Shown here: in pieces, positions 26,292-32,526 of the stretch
Numbering within the stretch: the stretch's first letter is position 1
How the letters are laid out: every line of letters starts with the position of its first letter
From: Cyanobacteria bacterium UBA1221
Lineage (GTDB): Bacteria > Cyanobacteriota > Vampirovibrionia > Gastranaerophilales > Gastranaerophilaceae
DNA: 33,413 bases
Direction of reading: 5' to 3'
Assembly (NCBI GenBank): GCA_002309425.1
Contig: DBXD01000087.1
Location: 1 to 33,413 of the forward strand
The notes under the pieces: model-generated
What the model was told of the DNA's origin: nothing
What the model saw: the letters and a program-made list of their open reading frames with translations, nothing else
Database searches by the model: none
Made by a program: the position numbers and the translations under genes

Positions 26292-27140
26292 TTGGCTATA
26301 ATTCTTGACGGTAAAAAATTAAGAGATAAATTATTGGAAGAGTTGAAATTAAAAATAGACAGACTCTCCGAAAAGCCTTGTCTGGCCGTAATTTTGGTTG
26401 GAGATGATACCCCGAGCAGGATCTATGTGAATAACAAAAAGAGGGCAGCTGAAAGTTTGGGTATTGTTTCTGAAGTATTTGAGTATCCCGGGAATGTAGC
26501 TGAAGAGGAAATTATAAAAAAAATTCAAGAATTAAATGCCGATAAATCCGTTAATGCAATCCTTGTTCAACTGCCGCTACCCGAACATATAAACAGCCGA
26601 AGGGTAATAAATTCAATATCCCCTGAAAAAGATGTTGATTGTTTTACTGATACGAATACGGGAAAACTGTTTGCAGGTCAGCCTCCTGCGGTGTATCCTT
26701 GTACTCCGAAAGGGATTTTATTGCTGCTTGATGAGTACGGAATAGATTTAGACGGTAAGCATGTGGTGGTTGTTGGACGTTCAAATATTGTGGGTAAGCC
26801 CATGAGTATGATGGCTCTAAATCGTAATGCTACCGTAACGGTTTGTCACAGCCATACAAAAAATCTTGCCAAAATAACAAAAACTGCAGAAGTGCTTATA
26901 TCTGCAGTTGGTGAAGTATTAATAAAAGAAGATATGGTTGTTAAGGGATGTATTGTTATTGATGTTGGTATTTCAAAAAATAGTGTCGGTAAATTGTGCG
27001 GGGATGTTGATTTTAATTCTGTATCAAAAGTTGCTTCATATATTTCGCCTGTACCGGGCGGGGTTGGTCCAATGACGATTACGTCTTTAATGCTAAATAC
27101 TTATGACCTGTATTGTGAACAAAAAAAACGAAGCTTATAG
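26292..27140 (+). CDS. folD: Bifunctional methylene-THF dehydrogenase / methenyl-THF cyclohydrolase
   Basis: Cytoplasmic one-carbon enzyme that interconverts 5,10-methylene-, 5,10-methenyl- and 10-formyl-tetrahydrofolate, supplying purine and fMet synthesis. The 282-residue length is normal. It shows Tyr45-x-x-x-Lys49 (YVNNK), the catalytic pair of the family, VQLPLPEHI, the DVDCF block, the NADP-loop GRSNIVGKPM and the family signature PVPGGVGPMT near the end. TTG 26292 is taken as the start because the protein then begins with the expected MAIILDGK and AGGG lies 8 bases upstream. It is co-transcribed with the CooC-like gene. Its last codons form one arm of the shared terminator hairpin. Confidence 0.95.
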   Translation: MAIILDGKKLRDKLLEELKLKIDRLSEKPCLAVILVGDDTPSRIYVNNKKRAAESLGIVSEVFEYPGNVAEEEIIKKIQELNADKSVNAILVQLPLPEHINSRRVINSISPEKDVDCFTDTNTGKLFAGQPPAVYPCTPKGILLLLDEYGIDLDGKHVVVVGRSNIVGKPMSMMALNRNATVTVCHSHTKNLAKITKTAEVLISAVGEVLIKEDMVVKGCIVIDVGISKNSVGKLCGDVDFNSVSKVASYISPVPGGVGPMTITSLMLNTYDLYCEQKKRSL

Positions 27141-27183
27141 CCGTCTGATTATCCAGACTGCACACCACAAACTTCGTTTTTTT
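27122..27183. terminator. Bidirectional terminator between convergent folD and small coiled-coil gene
   Basis: AAAAAAACGAAG (27122-27133) pairs with CTTCGTTTTTTT (27172-27183) around an inner hairpin GTCTG/CAGAC (27143-27158). A-runs and T-runs on both sides let it act on both strands. The left arm overlaps the last codons of folD. Confidence 0.75.
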
Positions 27184-27211
27184 ATGTTTCTTTTAAGATT
27201 ATGTATTCTTA

Positions 27212-27553
27212 TTAGCCGCCGCTCAAGGTTAATCCGCAGCTTCCTTTTATGCTGTCTTTTATGATACTTTGTTCCGCATTAATTTGTTGATCTAATGTCG
27301 CGATGCATTGCGATAAGGATTCCTGCTCTGCCTGGAGTTCTTCTGAGTAACGTTGCAGCATTTGGTATTCTGCATTATCTTCTATTTCAGCTTCAACTCC
27401 GCTTGCATTAAGGTCTCTGTATTCATTCTGTAATGCATCAACTTTGTCTTTTGCAATATTGTATCTCAATGTCAAAATATTTTGTTCATATTGTTTGTGA
27501 TTTCTCTGCATGATTAAATACATCTTTTCAGAGGCTGTAGATAAAAATGTCAT
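27212..27553 (-). CDS. Small coiled-coil protein of unknown function
   Basis: I do not recognise this 113-residue protein. It is helical throughout, with Gln/Glu/Leu-rich heptad-like sequence from about residue 15 to 100 (two stretches broken near 50-55), and ends in GSCGLTLSGG, a short Gly-rich tail with one of its two cysteines. There is no signal peptide or membrane segment. Size, helix content and lack of a catalytic motif resemble small secretion-apparatus or structural filament proteins, but nothing here identifies it. The start is well supported: AAGGAG about 11 bases before ATG 27553. It faces folD, with which it shares a terminator. Confidence 0.65.
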   Translation of the reverse strand: MTFLSTASEKMYLIMQRNHKQYEQNILTLRYNIAKDKVDALQNEYRDLNASGVEAEIEDNAEYQMLQRYSEELQAEQESLSQCIATLDQQINAEQSIIKDSIKGSCGLTLSGG

Positions 27554-27906
27554 AATGCTCTCTCCTTATGTTTTATACTCTTCTCTTGTATATATAAAGT
27601 ATTTTTAAAATGTTGAATTTCACATATTATATTTTTTGTTACATTTCGTAATATATATTTAAAAAGAATAGCAAAAAGAATTATGTACGGTTTTAAATTG
27701 ATTGTTTCAGAAAGGGGAAATATGCATAGGTACCTCATACAGGCAAAAGGCCAATGGTAGTTTTGGGATACGTACCTAAAAAAAGAGCGGTGCATACACC
27801 TTTGCAACGCAAAAATCCACAAAATCCTCAAGGGTTACTTCAACATGAGCTTGACAGTATTCTTCATTTGAAACGGAAGTATTTAAAAGAAACTTTCTCT
27901 TTTTCT
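27554..27906. other. 353-base gap without a confident gene
   Basis: AT-rich stretch between two minus-strand genes. On the plus strand a strong ribosome site (AAAGGGGAAAT) precedes ATG 27722, which opens only a 12-codon frame ending at TAG 27758-27760. A second frame starts at ATG 27754, overlapping that stop, and runs to 27993 across the end of the von Willebrand gene. AGGTAC (27728-27733) and GTACCT (27772-27777) form an inverted repeat in the same place. A leader peptide or small RNA is possible but not shown. Confidence 0.35.
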
Positions 27907-28842
27907 TTAATACAAATCAGTATCGTCTTTTATGTATTCGTAATTTTGTTCAGGCTGCTGTATTTGCGGAATATTTTGAGTATTAGGTTGTGATTGCATA
28001 GATTGACTCATTACTGTAGAGAAGTCTGACAAATTATTTATATTATAGAAATGACCGCCTGTTGTTGAAGATAAGCAGGTCAAATGTCTTGAATTTGAAG
28101 AAACAAGAACGACATCAATATGAACATCAGAACGCTTTTGCATCAATTGGCGGGCAAATGCACACGGATCCCCGCCGCAATTCTCTCCGCCGTCAGTTAT
28201 AAGCACAATTTTTTTAGGTGTAACCATATCAAAGCCTGCAAAATCCTGGTACACTGTTCTGTCTAAGGCATATACCATAGGTGTTGCCCCGCCGATATTT
28301 ACGGAATTCATACCTGCAAGAAGAGCAGAACTGTTTGCTGCCGCAACACTTGTGACCTGTCTTGTAGCTGCACATACCCCTGAGGTTGAACCTACTGCTC
28401 CTGCCTCAGTTACTACAGAAAACTTTCCGTTTCCTTTCTTAACTATTTTCTTAACTTGTTGTACAGTATTTGCAAATGCAGGATTGTTACCGTCCAAATC
28501 GTACCCGAAAACTCTGAACCCTACATTTGTTGTCGGGGGAATTTGAGCAACAATGGAGGACATACTTCTTTTGGCAACGCCTATCCAGTTAGACATACTG
28601 CCGGAATAGTCCATTACTATTTCTATAATTCCGACAGGAAGTGCATTCACCTGATTCATATTTACATAAGTCTGAGCATTATAATTATTGTAATAATTTT
28701 GGTTTACAGTGTTGGAAGGAGCCGAAATAACTTTACCGGTGGAGGATTTTACAATTCCTGACGTATTCACTTTATATGTGGCCGCAAATACTCCGCCGAC
28801 CGTAAAAAGTAACGCTAACACAAAGACATATATTTTTTTCAT
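27907..28842 (-). CDS. Secreted von Willebrand factor A domain protein
   Basis: 311 residues with a clear signal peptide (MKKIYVFVLALLFTVGGVFA, cleavage after residue 20), so exported to the periplasm or surface. After an Asn/Tyr-rich stretch (about 45-65) comes a VWA domain (about 70-285) with an intact metal-ion-dependent adhesion site: Asp78-x-Ser80-x-Ser82 (DYSGSMS), Thr187 (GGATPM) and Asp217 (ITDGGE). Cys157, Cys222, Cys227 and Cys256 could form disulphides outside the cytoplasm. The C-terminal 30 residues are Gln/Pro/Asn-rich. VWA proteins bind protein partners, often in adhesion; some pilus-tip adhesins use this fold, but no pilin feature is seen. AGGGG lies upstream of ATG 28842, behind an extended -10 promoter. 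Confidence 0.85.
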   Translation of the reverse strand: MKKIYVFVLALLFTVGGVFAATYKVNTSGIVKSSTGKVISAPSNTVNQNYYNNYNAQTYVNMNQVNALPVGIIEIVMDYSGSMSNWIGVAKRSMSSIVAQIPPTTNVGFRVFGYDLDGNNPAFANTVQQVKKIVKKGNGKFSVVTEAGAVGSTSGVCAATRQVTSVAAANSSALLAGMNSVNIGGATPMVYALDRTVYQDFAGFDMVTPKKIVLITDGGENCGGDPCAFARQLMQKRSDVHIDVVLVSSNSRHLTCLSSTTGGHFYNINNLSDFSTVMSQSMQSQPNTQNIPQIQQPEQNYEYIKDDTDLY

Positions 28843-28864
28843 AATTCACCCCTATATTAACCTC

Positions 28865-28873
28865 ATTATAACA
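28865..28873 (-). promoter_or_regulatory. Extended -10 promoter for the VWA gene
   Basis: On the minus strand TG-T-TATAAT (28873 down to 28865) is a perfect extended -10 element. Transcription would begin about 16 bases before ATG 28842. No convincing -35 box is present. Confidence 0.5.
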
Positions 28874-28918
28874 TGAAAACGATTTTAATCAGGTTTTGTT
28901 CAAAAACATTTATAAATC

Positions 28919-29644
28919 TTATGCAAGAGTAACGTATCCCTTAATATAACTGTCATTTATATCATAATTTGATTCAGCAACTTTATCAGACAGATTGCCT
29001 TCAATAGTATAAACTCTCCCGTTTTCAATACGGGTGACAATACCGGTGTGACTCAGAAATTCTTTATTATTTTTATCAAATTTCCTGAAGATAATTGCAT
29101 CTCCGACTTTAGGCTTGTTGCTGAACGTTCCGCATTTCAGTAATCCGGAAACAGATGGAGAATCAATATGAGTCAATCCGCATTCCCTTGCAACGTAAGA
29201 AACAAAATCCGCACACCAGGCTTCTGCTCTGCCGTGAGTGAATTTTTTGTATGAATTATCAGATTCTTTATACCCCAAATATTTTTTTGCGGTATTTGCA
29301 ATATTGTTGCCTAACTGAGTAGACTTATTATAGGGTTGCGGTTTTACTTTTTCGGTTTTAGGTTCCGTTGTGGTTTTTGGGCGGGAGGCTTTTTCTCTGT
29401 GAGTCGAGGTTTTTTGAGTTGATAATGTAAGTCCCATATTTTCGTATATCGGAGTATCATAGTAATCCTTATTATTAAAATCCCATAAATAATCTGTACT
29501 TTGTCTGAAATTCAGGTTCGGACGGAAATTCCATATCGGCATAAGGTTGCCTGCAAACGGGTTCAGCATATCAAACCTAAAATCAAACAATGAAAAAGGC
29601 GGCATTAACCAATTCTGTCCGATACCATACAAATACCAATCCAT
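28919..29644 (-). CDS. CHAP-domain amidase/peptidase
   Basis: 241 residues. The C-terminal CHAP domain (about 110-238) has the papain-like catalytic Cys144 (AWCADFVSYV), His199 (SHTGIV), and Glu215/Asn217 (TIEGN), all in the family's order; such domains cleave peptidoglycan amide bonds. Residues 78-110 are a Lys/Thr/Pro-rich linker. The first 75 residues are unusual, very rich in aromatic residues, Asn and Pro, without a classical signal peptide, so export, if any, must use another route. ATG 29644 has only a weak ribosome site. It lies upstream of the VWA gene on the same strand, 76 bases away, with that gene having its own promoter candidate. Role in wall remodelling or attack on other cells is open. 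Confidence 0.82.
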   Translation of the reverse strand: MDWYLYGIGQNWLMPPFSLFDFRFDMLNPFAGNLMPIWNFRPNLNFRQSTDYLWDFNNKDYYDTPIYENMGLTLSTQKTSTHREKASRPKTTTEPKTEKVKPQPYNKSTQLGNNIANTAKKYLGYKESDNSYKKFTHGRAEAWCADFVSYVARECGLTHIDSPSVSGLLKCGTFSNKPKVGDAIIFRKFDKNNKEFLSHTGIVTRIENGRVYTIEGNLSDKVAESNYDINDSYIKGYVTLA

Positions 29645-29812
29645 AACCTTATTTTTCCCTACGTTCTTTCTACATTTATATAAAGTATTTTTCGTACAAA
29701 AAATTTCATTTATATGTCGGAAATATTAAAGAAAATTTACAAATCAGCAAAATTTATTATTTTTTGTTTTAAATATAGATAAGTTTTGTCAAAAATTAAG
29801 GAGTTATATATT

Positions 29813-30127
29813 ATGAAAATTAATAGTTATCAACCGTCATTTATGGGGTTAAGAGTTAATCGCAATGAAGTTGTTGAAAAATGTAAAAGTGATAAGCGTA
29901 TCCAAAATGAGATAAATGGTACTTTTGCAAATTTTATTCCGAGAGCAACAAGTGTTTGGGCTGCTAACGGTATGGTCGGGCTGTTTTTTAAAGATAAAGA
30001 GCAGGAAGGCACAGTTACAAAGCTCTTTGATAAATTTGATATAGATTATGAACAATCTGGCAAAATAGACCAATATGATGGTTTTGTCAAGCAAGATTGG
30101 GTTGAAACAGGAAGCTTGCCTGAATAA
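29813..30127 (+). CDS. Small protein with N-terminal SFMG motif, unknown function
   Basis: 104 residues from ATG 29813, chosen because AAGGAG (29798-29803) is 9 bases upstream; an in-frame ATG at 29786 has no ribosome site. The N-terminus (MKINSYQPSFMGLRV) has the short [NS]-F-x-G-like tag shared with the next genes. The rest is a mixed alpha/beta-looking domain with TSVWAANGMVGLFF and an acidic second half, and has no signal peptide, membrane segment or known catalytic motif. I cannot assign it. The neighbour 47 bases downstream is of similar size, shares the tag and faces the same way, suggesting a two-gene unit. Confidence 0.7.
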   Translation: MKINSYQPSFMGLRVNRNEVVEKCKSDKRIQNEINGTFANFIPRATSVWAANGMVGLFFKDKEQEGTVTKLFDKFDIDYEQSGKIDQYDGFVKQDWVETGSLPE

Positions 30128-30174
30128 TAGAAGATGTACTTTTTGTACCGAAATAAAATCAAAAAGGAGGTAAT

Positions 30175-30555
30175 ATGCAAGTAAACAGAATTTCAAATTA
30201 TAATCCGAATTTTACATCAAAAGTTTATATTACAAATTATAGCGGGAAACAGGAACCTTTTATAAACAGTCCTGAAGTAGCTGCTGAACTGGCTAAACTG
30301 GAAAATAACAGGAATGATGATTCAGTAATTATAGACTATGCAGGGAATGAACTTGGCTACAGATTATATATTAAGGAAGGAAATAAAGTGCTTAGTAAAG
30401 GGATATTAATTGATATTCCGGATAAAACGGAAGAACCCCTCGAAACTCAGAGGAAAAGTATTTCTGAGGCTTACACATTAGGTAAAGAAAACATGAAATA
30501 TCCTGATTCCTGGAAAATAATTCCGGGAAATATGCAAAAATACGTTATAAGCTGA
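30175..30555 (+). CDS. Small protein with N-terminal NPNF motif, unknown function
   Basis: 126 residues starting MQVNRISNYNPNFTSKVYIT; AAGGAGG 5 bases before ATG 30175 is one of the strongest ribosome sites in the window. After the tag comes a compact domain with beta-rich sequence (SVIIDYAGNELGYRLYI, KGILIDIPDK) and a helical end. I recall proteins of this general type (N-terminal NF motif followed by KVxI) from gut Melainabacteria, but no function is known to me. There is no signal peptide or catalytic motif. It ends 13 bases from the convergent membrane-protein gene, with a shared hairpin between them. Confidence 0.7.
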   Translation: MQVNRISNYNPNFTSKVYITNYSGKQEPFINSPEVAAELAKLENNRNDDSVIIDYAGNELGYRLYIKEGNKVLSKGILIDIPDKTEEPLETQRKSISEAYTLGKENMKYPDSWKIIPGNMQKYVIS

Positions 30556-30590
30556 TTGAAACAAGACTTTATTTTGAAGTCTTAATCTGC
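30551..30590. terminator. Hairpin between convergent genes
   Basis: AAGACTT (30563-30569) pairs with AAGTCTT (30577-30583), and the outer GCTGATT (30551-30557) pairs with AATCTGC (30584-30590) with one mismatch. It overlaps both stop regions; the T-runs are poor, so terminator function is tentative. Confidence 0.4.
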
Positions 30591-31861
30591 TTTATAAAAT
30601 CTTCCATTCGTACGGATTTTATTGGTATCGGTTGAGTTTGCGGAGTTTGTGCGGTCTCTTTTTTTAAGTCTTTTCTTATAATTTTATTCATCAAATATGG
30701 TGTTCCGTAGCCGTAAACAAAAGCTAAAGCTGCTAAATTTATGAAGAAATTTGCTGTCGCAACCTTTTGAGATTTCCCTTTCAGTTGGCTAATGGGAACA
30801 GTCTTGGGCAGAATTTTGTTCATAAAAGTTTTTGGGGCATTTTTATCTATAATTTCTGTTTTTAAATATTTGTCTGATAACCTTGAGAGTATACTATTGA
30901 TAACTATATCTCCGCCAAAGAATACGATGGAGCTTGATGTTCCCATAATTAAATTATTCTTCAATTCGGTTTTATTCCTTGAGGCCATTGCAATCCCACC
31001 GTATGCTAATGTCATAAACAAAAACAACGGCAGCCGTTTCATAAATATTCCGCTTGTGTAACTGATTTTTGAAGAGGCGCGTTTTATCCCGCTTGTGTAA
31101 TCAAATTTAGGCGCATGCTTTTTTATAAATCCGGGTAAGCCTGTCATTTTAGGAGATATTAGTCCTCTTCTTATTGCAAACGGAAGTGCGGCAAGCAAAC
31201 CTACTGCTGCAGCAACAAGACCTTTTCTTAATGGCTCTGATTTCTTGTATTTTTCGGCTCGCCTGTCAACAATTTCTTTTGATGCCAGCTCAAATTCTGC
31301 AGAATATCCATCTCTGTTTGTAGATTTTTTTGTTAATGCATTATTCAGAAATGCCATACCGCATACGGAGCCTGCTGAAAACAGAAAGTCGAAACTTAAA
31401 ACAGCATTTTTAGCGGTGATAAGTTTTTTCCTCAGAACTTCATAATCCCCTCCGCATCTTTTTAATATATCCGTGTAATCGGTTTTATTTTCTCTTGATA
31501 ACTCTTCAAGCCCCTTTTTGAGTAAGTTTTTGTCTTTCAGGTATTTGTTTGAAATTTCTATTATATTACTTTCTTTGGTAAAGAACTTAGGTGTTAATTT
31601 TGTCAAATACTTTAACGCAATACGATTGGTTAAAGGCAGAGTGACCAGCGGGCTTAAAAAGCACAGCGGATAATTGACGGCAATCCGTCGGGCTCTCTCT
31701 TTCCGTTCCGTTTCATTGTTTGCAAGACAAATAAACGGAATATCAACAGAGGCATCTACAATGGCTTTGTTCAGCAGCATATTTTTCTCTAAATATGATG
31801 CCGCAGATATTCCTGCCCCGTCAAAATTTATTTGTCGGCTTAAAATTTCATGCACATGCAT
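30569..31861 (-). CDS. Polytopic membrane protein with N-terminal INFDG motif, unknown function
   Basis: 430 residues, unrecognised. The N-terminus (MHVHEILSRQINFDGAGIS) carries the NF-x-G tag seen in neighbouring genes rather than a signal peptide. About six hydrophobic segments are visible: near 64-86, 150-171, 212-227, 275-293, 303-325 and 365-390, separated by Lys-rich, probably cytoplasmic loops. A short repeat, YTSGI, occurs twice around residues 250-270. The C-terminal tail has a Thr/Gln/Pro stretch followed by a basic end. It has no transporter or enzyme motif that I can name. ATG 31861 has no clear Shine-Dalgarno. It faces the two small tagged genes. Confidence 0.65.
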   Translation of the reverse strand: MHVHEILSRQINFDGAGISAASYLEKNMLLNKAIVDASVDIPFICLANNETERKERARRIAVNYPLCFLSPLVTLPLTNRIALKYLTKLTPKFFTKESNIIEISNKYLKDKNLLKKGLEELSRENKTDYTDILKRCGGDYEVLRKKLITAKNAVLSFDFLFSAGSVCGMAFLNNALTKKSTNRDGYSAEFELASKEIVDRRAEKYKKSEPLRKGLVAAAVGLLAALPFAIRRGLISPKMTGLPGFIKKHAPKFDYTSGIKRASSKISYTSGIFMKRLPLFLFMTLAYGGIAMASRNKTELKNNLIMGTSSSIVFFGGDIVINSILSRLSDKYLKTEIIDKNAPKTFMNKILPKTVPISQLKGKSQKVATANFFINLAALAFVYGYGTPYLMNKIIRKDLKKETAQTPQTQPIPIKSVRMEDFIKQIKTSK

Positions 31862-32055
31862 ACTATATTATAAATACGTAAAGAAAAATTTTTGCTATTT
31901 GCTAAAATAACAATCTGGCAACGGATAGATATTTTCCCTGATTATTAAGAAAATTAAGAAAAATTAATGGAATTGTAAAAAAAATTTAATCAAATAGCAA
32001 AAATTTTAAGAAATGCGTTTTAATATAAATGTAGTGGAAAAATGTCGGAGGTTAA

Positions 32056-32457
32056 ATGAAAGTTAGTAATATTAAAGGTTATGAGACGAATTTTGGTTAT
32101 AAGCAGGCGCCAAAACCGCAATCCACAAACCAGGAGCCGGGAAAAGGTGCTGTACAAAATACCCCGGATAGTACCCAGCCGCTTGCAGGGCGTATTATCC
32201 CCCCGAAACAGTTTCCGGTACCGCCGGTTCTTCTTCCGCCTGTTGGCGGGTTGATTACTCCGCCGACCTCACCCAAAAAGCCTCGCCCTACGGCACCACA
32301 AAAGCCTATCCCTATGACACCGGGTCCTTTGAGCGGACTTGTTGCTCCGCCGGATAAACCAAAAACACCGCAGGTTCCTGATATTCCGGTTGTTACTGCA
32401 GGATTAATATCTCCCCCTGATGGTAAAAAAAGTACAAAGCCTGTTGAAAAAAACTAA
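32056..32457 (+). CDS. Proline-rich repeat protein with N-terminal NFG motif; possible precursor peptide
   Basis: 133 residues, about a quarter proline. The N-terminus (MKVSNIKGYETNFGYKQ) carries the shared tag; residues 18-43 are polar. The rest holds four copies of [AGS]-G-[LR]-[IV]-x-P-P at 44-50 (AGRIIPP), 64-70 (GGLITPP), 93-99 (SGLVAPP) and 115-121 (AGLISPP), separated by Lys/Pro/Thr-rich spacers of 13-22 residues. There is no Cys, Trp or membrane segment. GGAGG is 5 bases upstream of ATG 32056. A radical SAM/SPASM gene starts 69 bases later, so a leader-plus-repeated-core substrate for that enzyme is possible; equally it could be an extended structural or cell-surface linker protein. 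Function is inference only. Confidence 0.65.
   Translation: MKVSNIKGYETNFGYKQAPKPQSTNQEPGKGAVQNTPDSTQPLAGRIIPPKQFPVPPVLLPPVGGLITPPTSPKKPRPTAPQKPIPMTPGPLSGLVAPPDKPKTPQVPDIPVVTAGLISPPDGKKSTKPVEKN
32187..32418 (+). repeat. Four in-frame repeats encoding a GL[IV]xPP motif
   Basis: Heptapeptide repeats at codon positions about 32185-32205, 32245-32265, 32332-32352 and 32398-32418, with spacing of 20, 29 and 22 residues. They are protein-level rather than near-identical DNA repeats, which points to selection on the peptide. Confidence 0.6.
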
Positions 32458-32465
32458 ATAAGGAT

Positions 32466-32494
32466 TTGCCAAAATTGAAAATGGACAGTAATAT
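32466..32494 (+). promoter_or_regulatory. Candidate promoter for the radical SAM gene
   Basis: TTGCCA (32466-32471), 17-base spacer, TAATAT (32489-32494), the same -10 variant proposed for rplI. It would place the start of transcription about 25 bases before ATG 32527. The gene may also be read from the upstream proline-rich gene, as no terminator lies between them. Confidence 0.35.
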
Positions 32495-32526
32495 TAAAAT
32501 ACATAATAATATAGGGAATAAAAATT

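Noticed and set aside
27550..27831. Minus-strand ORF of 93 codons before the small coiled-coil gene
   Set aside because: No ribosome site, unusual Cys/Arg/Phe composition, and no recognisable domain; it lies in the AT-rich gap and overlaps the start of the coiled-coil gene.
27754..27993. Plus-strand ORF of 79 codons with a basic start and hydrophobic end
   Set aside because: Its hydrophobic half is the complement of the C-terminus of the well-supported VWA gene, it has no ribosome site of its own, and the composition fits a shadow frame; only the upstream leader-like context is kept as a finding.
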